Shown: piece after piece, positions 53,764-62,932 of the stretch
Numbering within the stretch: the stretch's first letter is position 1
Layout: every line of letters begins with the position of its first letter
NCBI GenBank assembly: GCA_038213375.1
Contig: JBBQTB010000020.1
Span: 1 to 64,000, forward strand
DNA length: 64,000 nucleotides
Direction: 5' to 3'
Source: JAAUTT01 sp038213375
GTDB taxonomy: Bacteria > Bacteroidota > Bacteroidia > Bacteroidales > JAAUTT01
Notes under the pieces: model-generated
What the model was told of the DNA's origin: nothing
The model's input: only the letters and a program-made list of their open reading frames with translations
Databases searched by the model: none
Made by a program: the position numbers and the translations under genes

Positions 53764-54612
53764 TTAAACCCCACCGAAAGCACTATATCCGCCATCAATA
53801 GGTATAATAATACCCGTTACAAAGCTCGAAATATCCGACAACAGGTAAAGAACAGCCCCATTTAAATCTTCGGGTTCTCCATATTTTCCTACCGGTGTAT
53901 TCGAAATAATTTTCCTTCCGCGGGCAGTAGCTTCACCTGTTTTTTCGTCGGTTAAAAGGAAACGATTCTGATTGGTAAGGAAAAAACCCGGAGCCACGGC
54001 ATTCACCCTGATTCCCGTTTTGGCAAGGTGCACTGCCAGCCATTGGGTAAAATTATTAATGGAAGCTTTGGCAGCCGAATAAGCAGGAATTTTTGTCAAT
54101 GGGCGGTATGAGTTCATGGAAGATATATTGAGTACATTACCTTTACCAGCTTCGAGCATATCCATAGTAAAAACCATGGTAGGCAGCAGTGTTCCTTTGA
54201 AATTTAAATCATATACTTTTTGAAAACCTTCCATTTCCAATCCGTAAAAAGTTTTTTCGAGATTACCAATATCTCCTTTTTCCATTTGTTCCACCTTGGT
54301 GGTAGCCTGCGGTGAGTTTCCTCCGGCGCCATTGATTAGAATATCAATTTTGCCCAATCTGGCATTTATTTCCTTTTTTGCTCCGTTTAACGACTCCTTA
54401 TCTAACACATTAGCTGACAACCCAATGGTTGAAACATTAAATTCAGTTTGTATTTGAGCAGCCAGCATTTCAGCAGCTTCACGGTTTAAATCGACGATGG
54501 CTGTCTTAACACCTACCGAAGCCAGACAACGTACAATGGATGTTCCAATTACGCCTGCGCCACCGGTTATTACGCAAACCTTACCTTTTAAATCGTCAAA
54601 TGAGTATTTCAT
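53764..54612 (-). CDS. SDR-family oxidoreductase, probable D-mannonate (fructuronate) oxidoreductase
   Basis: The start at the ATG at 54612-54610 gives 282 residues; a longer frame adds a poor N terminus. GGAGVIG at residues 17-23 is the NAD(P) site, followed by NNGAGG-type NGAGGNSPQ, catalytic Tyr and Lys in PAYSAAKASINN, and Ser in NISSMNSY. Classical short-chain dehydrogenase length. Fructuronate reduction to mannonate fits the neighbouring UxaC/UxaE and KDG kinase genes; this role is carried out by an SDR in several Bacteroidota, in place of the larger UxuB. It is 52 bases downstream of the LacI gene. Confidence 0.85.
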   Translation of the reverse strand: MKYSFDDLKGKVCVITGGAGVIGTSIVRCLASVGVKTAIVDLNREAAEMLAAQIQTEFNVSTIGLSANVLDKESLNGAKKEINARLGKIDILINGAGGNSPQATTKVEQMEKGDIGNLEKTFYGLEMEGFQKVYDLNFKGTLLPTMVFTMDMLEAGKGNVLNISSMNSYRPLTKIPAYSAAKASINNFTQWLAVHLAKTGIRVNAVAPGFFLTNQNRFLLTDEKTGEATARGRKIISNTPVGKYGEPEDLNGAVLYLLSDISSFVTGIIIPIDGGYSAFGGV

Positions 54613-54664
54613 AATTAAACAGTTAAAATTATTATTTGAGTATATTTTAAACAACATTTTTGTT

Positions 54665-55741
54665 TTAACACAGAAAATTTATATAATATTCAATATTTTC
54701 ACTTGTAAGAATATCAATAGGAACATATTGAATTTTTACCGATTTCTGTTTTAATACCAAGTGATTAAAAAGTGACATGACACCTTGATAACCTTGCTCT
54801 TCCGGCCGTTGAGCAATCAAGAACGTAACTATACCCTTTTGTAAATACTCCGCATTCTTAGTCACCAAATCGTAACCAATAAGCTTTATATTAGACAATT
54901 GATTAGTCTCAATATACGATGCAATTTCGTTTACGCGTGAATTAAAAACGATAGCAGCTGAAATTTGGTTGCCTGAATTGAATAACTTTTCAAACTGCAT
55001 AATTCTATCCACATCATTGCCCAAATCATAGGTTACATCGATAAAATGAAATCGATCTTTCAATCCATTTTTTTCGAAAAAAGCAAAAAAACCACTTTCT
55101 CTTTTTATCAATTGATTGGATTCGATTGCCCTTGAGCTTTTTATATTTGCAATTATAGAGTTTTCAGGCAATCCCATAGAAAGCAGTCTGGCAGCCAAAT
55201 AACCGCTTTGGTAGGAATTTTGACCGAAATATGAAAGATTAGTAAGGCCTTCGATATTTGAATCAATAAAATTAAAAGGGATTTTATATTCGTTCAACGT
55301 GTTGGCCAATAATATGGTTTCCTTACGAAATACTGGTGAAAGCAACACAGCGTCAGGTTTGAGTTCTATTAATTCCATGCATTTTGACTCAAACGACTCA
55401 ACCTTAAACTGATTAAAAAATAAGCTTTTAACAGTTACATTAAAATCCTGAATTTCTCTCCAAGCTCTTTTAATGCCCCTTGCCGGAGCTTCCCAATACT
55501 CATATTCATATTGATATTCAGGCAGAAGTGTAACAAATAAATAATTTCGTTTAGAAGCTAATGAGCGAGCGAGCATGTTAGGTTTATACTCCAACTCATC
55601 AATTATTTTTTGTATTATTAAACTATTCTCCTCTGATACTTGACCACGTTGATGAATAACCCGGTCGACTGTACCAACTGAAACACCCGCCAATAAGGCT
55701 ATGTCCTTAATTCTTATTTTATTAAACGACTCTGAATCCAT
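54665..55741 (-). CDS. LacI-family transcriptional regulator
   Basis: The 358-residue protein has an N-terminal LacI helix-turn-helix and hinge (IRIKDIALLAGVSVGTVDRV, then NMLARSLASKR) and a periplasmic-binding-protein-like sensor. It is divergent from uxaE, with two identical operators between them, and is the first gene of the minus-strand uronate genes. It probably represses both arms and is released by a uronate or KDG-type intermediate. Confidence 0.95.
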   Translation of the reverse strand: MDSESFNKIRIKDIALLAGVSVGTVDRVIHQRGQVSEENSLIIQKIIDELEYKPNMLARSLASKRNYLFVTLLPEYQYEYEYWEAPARGIKRAWREIQDFNVTVKSLFFNQFKVESFESKCMELIELKPDAVLLSPVFRKETILLANTLNEYKIPFNFIDSNIEGLTNLSYFGQNSYQSGYLAARLLSMGLPENSIIANIKSSRAIESNQLIKRESGFFAFFEKNGLKDRFHFIDVTYDLGNDVDRIMQFEKLFNSGNQISAAIVFNSRVNEIASYIETNQLSNIKLIGYDLVTKNAEYLQKGIVTFLIAQRPEEQGYQGVMSLFNHLVLKQKSVKIQYVPIDILTSENIEYYINFLC

Positions 55742-55755
55742 TTACTAAAGTCTTA

Positions 55756-55771
55756 TCGTGTGCGAACACGA
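55756..55771. promoter_or_regulatory. LacI-type operator, copy 1
   Basis: TCGTGTGCGAACACGA, arms TCGTGT and ACACGA around GCGA, 15 bases before the LacI gene start. The same 16 bases recur at 55828. A shorter related palindrome (TTTCGttGCGAAA) lies between, near 55775. Confidence 0.75.
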
Positions 55772-55827
55772 AGTTTTCGTTGCGAAATTATAAATTTTTT
55801 TTTGTATTCGTAAAATAAAAAGTAATT

Positions 55828-55843
55828 TCGTGTGCGAACACGA
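55828..55843. promoter_or_regulatory. LacI-type operator, copy 2
   Basis: Exact copy of the 16-base palindrome at 55756, extended to TTTCGTGT / ACACGAAA arms, 25 bases before the uxaE start. The two sites are 72 bases apart centre to centre, compatible with looping and with control of both directions. Confidence 0.75.
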
Positions 55844-55868
55844 AAAATAATTTTAAAACATAACACAC

Positions 55869-57128
55869 ATGAAATTAGGAAAATACTCATTTGGCCTGGG
55901 CGACCGGTTTTCTCATCAGGGAGACGCGCAATTAAGAGCTATTATCAAAACAAAAGATGAGCTGGGAATTGATATAACGCCCGTTTGGAACAAATCCAAC
56001 CGCGAACATACCATTGTTCATTCAAAACCTGAAGACACAAGGATTGAAGCTGATAATGCCGTAAAAAGCTTAAACTTCAAAAATGCCTATTTTGTTGATG
56101 CAGACCATATAAATATCACTACTGTTGATAATTTCATGGATAGTTCGGATTTTTTCACTCTGGATGTTGCTGATTACATAGGAAAATCGGTATCAGAGTT
56201 TGAAGTTTCGAAATTTTTAAAGGCAAACACCTCACTCATTGGATCATTGTTGCTGCCCGGAATAAGCAAACCTTTCGTTATTACAAATGACTTCCTTCAA
56301 AAATTTGCTTCGAAATATTTGTTTGCCTGTATCGAAGCATCCAAAATATATCAGCACATTGCCTCGAAAAAGGGCATTGACAAATTTATAACCGAGGTAT
56401 CAATGGATGAGGTAGATGAACCCCAAACGCCCATTGATATGTTTTTTATCCTCAAAACATTATCTGACCTAAAAGTGCCGGTTCAAACAATAGCTCCCAA
56501 ATTTACAGGTCGTTTTAATAAAGGAGTTGATTATGATGGCAATCTCGTTCAATTTGAAAAAGAATTTGAAGAAGATTTGCTGGTAATTGACTATGCAGTT
56601 GCTAATTTTCACCTGCCAACTGATTTAAAACTCAGTGTTCATTCAGGAAGCGACAAATTTTCGATTTATCCTATCATGGGCAATCTTATTCGTAAATATA
56701 ATAAAGGTATTCACGTAAAAACAGCAGGAACTACCTGGCTCGAAGAAATGATCGGGTTATCCCTGGGCACCGACGAAGGCCTTGACCTGGCCAAAGCGAT
56801 TTATAGCATAGGTTACCGGAGAAAAGACGAGTTATGCGGCCCCTATGCAACCGTTATTAATATCGACTTGAATAAACTACCCCTTCCGGAGGATGTCACA
56901 AAATGGAATTCGGATGAATTCTCACAGGCATTGCAACATGATCTGTCAAACACAAAATATAACATGCATTTCCGCCAGCTAATTCATGTTGCCTATAAAG
57001 TAGCATCAGAATACGGGGTTATTTATACCGATGCACTGGTTAATAATAAGGACATCATAGGAAAATGTGTTACAGATAATATCTACGAAAGGCATATCAA
57101 GAGGCTTTTTGTAACTAAACAAGAATAA
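55869..57128 (+). CDS. uxaE: Tagaturonate epimerase
   Basis: The 419-residue protein matches the UxaE family (former DUF): MKLGKYSFGLGDRFSHQGDA at the start, SMDEVDEPQTPIDMFFIL in the middle and GYRRKDELCGPYATVIN towards the end. UxaE converts D-tagaturonate to D-fructuronate at C4, linking galacturonate to the glucuronate branch and bypassing UxaB/UxaA. Fits the absence of those genes here. A 62-base hairpin separates it from uxaC, 177 bases on. Confidence 0.9.
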   Translation: MKLGKYSFGLGDRFSHQGDAQLRAIIKTKDELGIDITPVWNKSNREHTIVHSKPEDTRIEADNAVKSLNFKNAYFVDADHINITTVDNFMDSSDFFTLDVADYIGKSVSEFEVSKFLKANTSLIGSLLLPGISKPFVITNDFLQKFASKYLFACIEASKIYQHIASKKGIDKFITEVSMDEVDEPQTPIDMFFILKTLSDLKVPVQTIAPKFTGRFNKGVDYDGNLVQFEKEFEEDLLVIDYAVANFHLPTDLKLSVHSGSDKFSIYPIMGNLIRKYNKGIHVKTAGTTWLEEMIGLSLGTDEGLDLAKAIYSIGYRRKDELCGPYATVINIDLNKLPLPEDVTKWNSDEFSQALQHDLSNTKYNMHFRQLIHVAYKVASEYGVIYTDALVNNKDIIGKCVTDNIYERHIKRLFVTKQE

Positions 57129-57156
57129 ATTATCTGTCTTCACCTAAACGTTGATT

Positions 57157-57218
57157 TTTCTGGGTTTAAGTGTTTTATTACCCCGGCCATCTAACTGGAA
57201 AACACTTAAATTCAGAAA
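57157..57218 (+). other. Long hairpin between uxaE and uxaC
   Basis: Arms of 20 bases (57157-57176 and 57199-57218) pair with TTTAAGTGTTTT/AAAACACTTAAA perfect in the middle and only two G-U positions outward. No T run follows, so it is unlikely to be an intrinsic terminator; it could set mRNA stability or relative expression of the two genes. Confidence 0.6.
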
Positions 57219-57305
57219 TATACAAAAATAATATTGTGGAGATTTAGGGATAAAAAATGAAATTTCGAAGTAGGATAAATTATTGAAAATTTAAAGGATA
57301 AGTCT

Positions 57306-58709
57306 ATGAAAGAATTTATGGATGAGAATTTCATACTTAAAACACTTACAGCGCAAAGTCTTTATCACCAACACGCTAAAAAACAACCTATAATTGATTA
57401 CCACTGTCATCTGTCACCTAAAGACATAGCTGAAAACAGACAATTTAAGAACTTGACTCAGATTTGGCTTGAGGGTGATCATTACAAATGGCGTGCTATG
57501 AGAGCCAATGGAATTGACGAAAAATTCATTACCGGCACTGCAAGTGATGAAGAAAAATTTAAGAAATGGGCAGAAACCGTTCCATATACCATGCGGAATC
57601 CGCTTTACCATTGGACACATCTTGAATTGATTCGTCCTTTCGGGATTTCTAAAATTCTAAAACCAGAGACCGCTAGCGAAATATACGACGAATGTAACGC
57701 TAAATTGCAAAAACCAGAGTTTAGTGTTCAGGGTATTCTCAAGCAAATGAATGTGGAAATTATTTGTACCACAGACGATCCGATTGATACACTCGAGCAT
57801 CACCAAAAAATTAAAAATGACGGGATAGGGATTAAGGTTTATCCTACCTGGCGACCAGATAAATCAATGGCTGTGGATAATACCCAATCCTATAATGTGT
57901 ATATTGACCAATTAGAAAGTGCATCGGGAACATCAATAAGTGTTTTTCAAAACCTTCTAGACGCATTGAAAAAACGACAAGATTTTTTCGCTCAAAATGG
58001 TTGCAGGCTTTCTGATCATGGACTGGAAACCTTTTTTTCTGATGATTATACCGATAGTGAGATTGAAACAATCTTCAAAAAAATCAGGGGTAAGGGAAAT
58101 CTCAATGCCGAAGAGATACTCAAATTCAAAAGCGCCATGCTTTATCACTTTTCAATAATGGATCATCAGAAAGGATGGTCGCAGCAATTCCACATTGGTG
58201 CAATACGGAATAACAACAGCAAGATGTTCCGTAAAATTGGCCCTGATACTGGTTATGATGCAATTGGCGACTATGAAATTGCACGACCCATGTCAAAATT
58301 TTTTAACAGATTGGAACTAGAAGACAAGCTGACCAAAACCGTGGTTTATAATCTTAATCCTCGAGACAATGAACTAATGATTACATTGGCTTATAGTTAC
58401 AATGACGGTAATTATCCGGGGAAAATGCAATTTGGATCCGGCTGGTGGTTTCTTGATCAAAAAGATGGAATGGAAAAACAATTGAACGCTCTCTCAAATA
58501 TGGGTTTACTTAGCCGATTTATTGGAATGATAACCGATTCGAGGAGCTTTCTTTCTTATCCTCGGCATGACTATTTCCGAAGAATTCTTTGCAATCTCAT
58601 TGGTAATGATGTTGAAAACGGAGAACTCCCTGCGCAAGAAATGAATTTTGTAAGTAAAATGGTCGAAAATATCAGTTACTATAATGCTAAACAATATTTT
58701 GACTTCTAA
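57306..58709 (+). CDS. uxaC: Glucuronate/galacturonate isomerase
   Basis: The 467-residue enzyme interconverts D-glucuronate and D-fructuronate (also galacturonate and tagaturonate). The metal-dependent amidohydrolase-like fold starts with DYHCHLSPKDIAENRQF (metal HxH), and PLYHWTHLELIRPFGI, TTDDPIDTLEHH, and later FGSGWWFLDQKDGME are family blocks. Length is normal. Downstream of uxaE in the same orientation and probably the same transcript. Confidence 0.96.
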   Translation: MKEFMDENFILKTLTAQSLYHQHAKKQPIIDYHCHLSPKDIAENRQFKNLTQIWLEGDHYKWRAMRANGIDEKFITGTASDEEKFKKWAETVPYTMRNPLYHWTHLELIRPFGISKILKPETASEIYDECNAKLQKPEFSVQGILKQMNVEIICTTDDPIDTLEHHQKIKNDGIGIKVYPTWRPDKSMAVDNTQSYNVYIDQLESASGTSISVFQNLLDALKKRQDFFAQNGCRLSDHGLETFFSDDYTDSEIETIFKKIRGKGNLNAEEILKFKSAMLYHFSIMDHQKGWSQQFHIGAIRNNNSKMFRKIGPDTGYDAIGDYEIARPMSKFFNRLELEDKLTKTVVYNLNPRDNELMITLAYSYNDGNYPGKMQFGSGWWFLDQKDGMEKQLNALSNMGLLSRFIGMITDSRSFLSYPRHDYFRRILCNLIGNDVENGELPAQEMNFVSKMVENISYYNAKQYFDF

Positions 58710-59110
58710 ATAATTACAGATAAAAATACTATTCGTGCTTTGTTCAGCCAAATATTCATAACTATAATTTGAATTTGCAATTCCGCATTAAACACTTGCA
58801 ATTTTGCAATTTTCAATACATTAAAACACCAAAGCTCTACAAAATTGTAGTATGCTTTAGTGTTGAGTAATATAGACACCTGTGTTTATATTGAGACGTT
58901 TGGCTGCCATACAAAGACCGCCAACGACCCCATCTAATAACCTGAATTTAACTATCTTTGTAAAAAATGACTAATATGAATAGAATGAATAATATAGAAT
59001 ATCCAGAATCTCTTTCGAATCATTGTGAATCCGTTTCGAAATAAGTCATAGAATAAACTTTGATGTTAGTTTTTTTTCTAATTTCGGAATCTTAATAAGA
59101 AACATGCCCA
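58710..59110. other. 401-base intergenic region before the TonB receptor
   Basis: Holds a hairpin AATATAGACAC-CT-GTGTTTATATT (58869-58892, one mismatch), a TATCTTTG promoter box (58953-58960) and a possible 25-codon frame, 58967-59044 (MTNMNRMNNIEYPESLSNHC), which starts only seven bases after the box and has no recognisable relative. I do not call it a gene. Confidence 0.4.
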
Positions 59111-61828
59111 ATGCGCAACTATTTTAATTCTCTAACTATACTGCTTTTCTTAATTTCCACATTAACTCTGTCACCATTAGCTGCTCAACAAAACAAAAAC
59201 CCTCGCGACAGTTCGGCATACGCCAGTTTTAAAGTTCTTTCATCAACAATCGAAAGCAAATATCAGGTACATTTATTTTATAAACCCGAATGGTTTGATC
59301 ATAAAAGTTTTCCCATTGCTCTTCTTGATCTCCCATTAGAGGAATGTTTATTAAGAATAAAAAGGCTTTCGAATTTAACTTATGTTATTGTTGACCAAAG
59401 TTCTTACATATTTGTGCCTATTGAAGCGCTAAATGACCTTACAAATGGATCGGACAATTCAGATGTATTATTGATAGGCAATCCTAACGAATTTGGAAAA
59501 TACTCCAAAGCCACTGTTGACGGGAAATTAGTGGACGGCAAAACGGGCGATCCTTTAATTGGAGCGGTAATTAATATCGAAAAACTCAAAGTTGTAACCA
59601 CAACAGATCAAAATGGAGGTTTTAACATTATTATACCTGTGGGCGAATACGAAGTAAAGCTAAGCTATGTGGGTTATGAAGACAATCTGAGAAAAATAAA
59701 AGTATTAAGCAATGGAAAAGCTAACCTCGAGCTTTTTGAAAAATCGTTCAAAATAAATGAAGTCGTAATAACCGCCGAACGGGCTGAGTTTAATGTCACC
59801 CGCACGCAGATGAGTGTTGTAAGGCTCGACGCCAAAAACATTAAAGAATTGCCGGTTTCATTGGGTGAAAAAGATATTATAAAAAGTGTTACTCTTATGC
59901 CGGGCGTTCAATCAACCGGAGAATTTGGTACTGGTTTTTTTGTTCGTGGAGGTAGTTCCGACCAAAACCTTATACTTGTTGAGGATGTGCCGCTTTTTAA
60001 TTCGTCGCATGTATTTGGGTTAAATTCGGCCATTAATCCCGATGGTGTTACTGGAATTACTTTGCTAAAAGCAGGTATACCAGCGAAATATGGTGAACGG
60101 GCATCGTCGGTTATGGACATTCGCCTGGGAGGCAGCAATTCCGGCAAAGTTCGGGTAAAAGGTGGCATAGGATTGCTAAACAGTCGGTTAAACGTGGAAT
60201 TACCTTTGTTTAAGAAAAAAGCCACACTGATTTTGGGTGTACGAAATTCCTATTCAAATTGGCTACTTCATCAAATGCCAGACTTAGATCTTTTGAACAG
60301 TACTGCAAGTTTTTATGATGTAAACGCTTTATTTACACTAAATATTAATCCTAAAAACAAAATAACACTATTTGGGTATTACAGCGATGATAAGTTTAGT
60401 TTTAGTAAAAACACCCATTATCAATACGGAAATGCGATGGCTTCATTCCGACTAACTCATGTTTTCAATAAATACTTATCTACAAGCTTATTACTTGGAG
60501 CAAGTCAATATAAATACAATATCAATGAGATTGATACATTAAGAAGAAGTGATGCTTATCAAATCAAGTCGACAACAACCTATCATAATTTAAAATGGAA
60601 TTTTGCCTGGATTCCTAGTGATTTTCATTCATTTGATATTGGGATTAATGCCATTTTATACCAAATAATGCCGGGTGATTTATCGCCATTCGGCACTGGG
60701 TCGGAAGTTCAACCTAAAAAGATACCATCAGAAAAAGGTATTGAATTGGCTGCTTACATAAGTGATAACATTAATATCACTTCTGAACTAAGTACTGAGG
60801 TTGGTTTACGGTATACCCGATATGCGGCATTGGGGCCAGGTAGCGTATTCGTTTTTCAGAGTGATTATCCTAAATCCGAACAATCGATCACTAACACCCT
60901 TTTATATAAAAACAATCAGATAATCAAATGGTATCCGGCACTTGAACCCCGGGTCGCGTTCCGGTATAGTATAAATGATAATAGCTCATTAAAAGTAAGC
61001 TACAACCGAATAAATCAGTTTATCAACCTTATTTCGAATACAACGGTTATGACGCCCACCGATGTATGGAAATTAAGCAGTCCTAACCTTAAACCACTCA
61101 CCTGTGACCAGTATGCCTTAGGGTACTTCAGAAATTTCAATAAGAATGTGTTGGAAGCATCTGTTGAATTGTATTACAAGACCTTGAAAAATGTTATCGA
61201 ATACAAAAATGGAGCAAAAATTCTTTTAAATGAATTTTTAGAAACAGACTTGCTGGATGCTTCAGGATATAACTATGGAATCGAGTTTTACCTAAAGAAA
61301 AATACAGGAAGGCTCACGGGATGGGCAAGCTATACATTTTCGAAAACAATGAGGCATACCACTAGTTCATCGGTATTGGAACAAATCAATGGCAATCAAT
61401 ATTACCCATCGCCATCAGATAAACCAAACAACCTGATATTAGTTGGAAACTATCATATCTCCCGGAGATGGCGTTTTTCGGGGTTGTTTACCTATAACAC
61501 CGGCCGCCCGATAACTTTGCCAGAATTGAAATACCAATTTGATGGTAATCAGTTAATCTATTACTCCGATCGCAATAAGTACCGATTGCCCGATTATCAC
61601 AGGTTGGATATTTCGATAACTCTGGACGAAAGTTTGCGATTGAAGAAAAAATGGAAAGGTAGTTGGACTCTTTCAATTGTCAACCTTTATGGACGAAAGA
61701 ATGCCTACTCTGTTTATTATAAAAAAGAAACTCCGTCGGCATTGAACCACTACCAGATGTTCAGCCTATACAAAATGTATATCATTGGTATACCTCTTCC
61801 TACAATTACCTACAACTTTATTTTTTAA
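59111..61828 (+). CDS. TonB-dependent receptor with STN-like and carboxypeptidase-regulatory domains
   Basis: The 905-residue outer-membrane receptor has a signal peptide (MRNYFNSLTILLFLISTLTL), an STN/secretin-like N-terminal part (about 35-105: KYQVHLFYKPEWF, LPLEECLLRI), a CarboxypepD_reg_2 domain (about 135-215: VDGKLVDGKTGDPLIGAVI), a plug (about 235-345: VKSVTLMPGVQSTGEFGTGF-type region) and a long beta-barrel ending TYNFIF. STN usually signals to an anti-sigma FecR, which is not in this window. It overlaps the next gene's possible start by one base (TAATG). Confidence 0.92.
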   Translation: MRNYFNSLTILLFLISTLTLSPLAAQQNKNPRDSSAYASFKVLSSTIESKYQVHLFYKPEWFDHKSFPIALLDLPLEECLLRIKRLSNLTYVIVDQSSYIFVPIEALNDLTNGSDNSDVLLIGNPNEFGKYSKATVDGKLVDGKTGDPLIGAVINIEKLKVVTTTDQNGGFNIIIPVGEYEVKLSYVGYEDNLRKIKVLSNGKANLELFEKSFKINEVVITAERAEFNVTRTQMSVVRLDAKNIKELPVSLGEKDIIKSVTLMPGVQSTGEFGTGFFVRGGSSDQNLILVEDVPLFNSSHVFGLNSAINPDGVTGITLLKAGIPAKYGERASSVMDIRLGGSNSGKVRVKGGIGLLNSRLNVELPLFKKKATLILGVRNSYSNWLLHQMPDLDLLNSTASFYDVNALFTLNINPKNKITLFGYYSDDKFSFSKNTHYQYGNAMASFRLTHVFNKYLSTSLLLGASQYKYNINEIDTLRRSDAYQIKSTTTYHNLKWNFAWIPSDFHSFDIGINAILYQIMPGDLSPFGTGSEVQPKKIPSEKGIELAAYISDNINITSELSTEVGLRYTRYAALGPGSVFVFQSDYPKSEQSITNTLLYKNNQIIKWYPALEPRVAFRYSINDNSSLKVSYNRINQFINLISNTTVMTPTDVWKLSSPNLKPLTCDQYALGYFRNFNKNVLEASVELYYKTLKNVIEYKNGAKILLNEFLETDLLDASGYNYGIEFYLKKNTGRLTGWASYTFSKTMRHTTSSSVLEQINGNQYYPSPSDKPNNLILVGNYHISRRWRFSGLFTYNTGRPITLPELKYQFDGNQLIYYSDRNKYRLPDYHRLDISITLDESLRLKKKWKGSWTLSIVNLYGRKNAYSVYYKKETPSALNHYQMFSLYKMYIIGIPLPTITYNFIF

Positions 61829-61845
61829 TGGATTATCTGAAACTT

Positions 61846-62922
61846 ATGAAAAAAACCATAATTATATTAACAGCAATATTAGGAATGTTAACGTGTTGCA
61901 AAAAAATATATAATCCGGCAATTAATAATCAACTTGAAGCTTTGGTTGTTGACGGTTTAATAACCAATACTAATGGACCATATTCAGTGCGGCTTTCGAA
62001 AGCCGTACCTTACGACTCTGCCGCTGGAAGATTGCCTGCCATTGGAGCTTTGGTAACTATTAATGACAATAATCAAAACAGCTATCAACTCAATGAAGGC
62101 AGGGCTGGAGTTTACAACTCAGATAAGAACTTTGTTGGTTTATCAGGCTCTATATATACATTGCATATCCAAACAAGTCAAGGCGATATCTACGAATCAT
62201 CCCCTCAATTGTTGCCTCCGCCCCCATCATTTGATAGCATTCATGGTTTTATTTCAGCTAAAGAAATCTTAATAGAAACATCAGGCAACGGGTACTTAGT
62301 TTCATACATCAATGGAGTAAATGTGTTGCTCGATTTAAACAAACAAAGCTCTGAATTATTGCCATTATCCCGTTTTAAATCGTCGTTAATCATTGAATAC
62401 ACTTACTCCGAACAATTAAAAGGCCCTCCACCCCCTCTTCCAAAGACATTTTATTTTTGGAACACCTTTAGTTTAGACAACAACGAAAATATTACCGGAT
62501 CAAAATATAATACAAATAATGCTTCAATAAAAAATCAGTCAGTTTGTTTTTTTTCAACATCAAAACAGAGCTACAATATTGGAGACACCTCATCAATTAA
62601 ACATTTCATCTTAACATTTAAACAATACAATCTAAATAGCGACACATATAATTATTACAAAGGGGTGAATGGCCAACTTGCATCTGAAGGTAGGTTATTT
62701 GATCCAATAGCCTCTCAACTAAATGGAAATATTAAATGCATCAACGATTCAAGAAAACTGGTTCTGGGCCTTTTTGAAGCATCTTCAATACAAACAGTGA
62801 CTTATATAGTCCAACCTAATGAATTTGCAAAGTCTGCAATTTTTAAGAAAATTAATAATCTTGGACCGATACCCGGTTCGGGAGTTACAATTGATAGTAT
62901 ACCTTATTTTTGGGTTAATTAA
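61846..62922 (+). CDS. DUF4249 lipoprotein
   Basis: The start at 61846 gives a lipoprotein signal MKKTIIILTAILGMLTCC; an ATG at 61828 overlapping the receptor stop is possible but would put six residues before it. The 358-residue product shows the DUF4249 pattern (LVVDGLITNTNGPYSVRLSK, ALVTINDNN, GLSGSIYTLHIQT). In many Bacteroidota these lipoproteins follow a TonB receptor and act as its surface partner; function is not established. Confidence 0.85.
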   Translation: MKKTIIILTAILGMLTCCKKIYNPAINNQLEALVVDGLITNTNGPYSVRLSKAVPYDSAAGRLPAIGALVTINDNNQNSYQLNEGRAGVYNSDKNFVGLSGSIYTLHIQTSQGDIYESSPQLLPPPPSFDSIHGFISAKEILIETSGNGYLVSYINGVNVLLDLNKQSSELLPLSRFKSSLIIEYTYSEQLKGPPPPLPKTFYFWNTFSLDNNENITGSKYNTNNASIKNQSVCFFSTSKQSYNIGDTSSIKHFILTFKQYNLNSDTYNYYKGVNGQLASEGRLFDPIASQLNGNIKCINDSRKLVLGLFEASSIQTVTYIVQPNEFAKSAIFKKINNLGPIPGSGVTIDSIPYFWVN

Positions 62923-62932
62923 CACTATTGCT

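Noticed and set aside
58967..59044. 25-codon frame just after a TATCTTTG box
   Set aside because: Could be a leader peptide, but it has no relative I recognise and the box lies too close to its start; recorded only in the intergenic entry.
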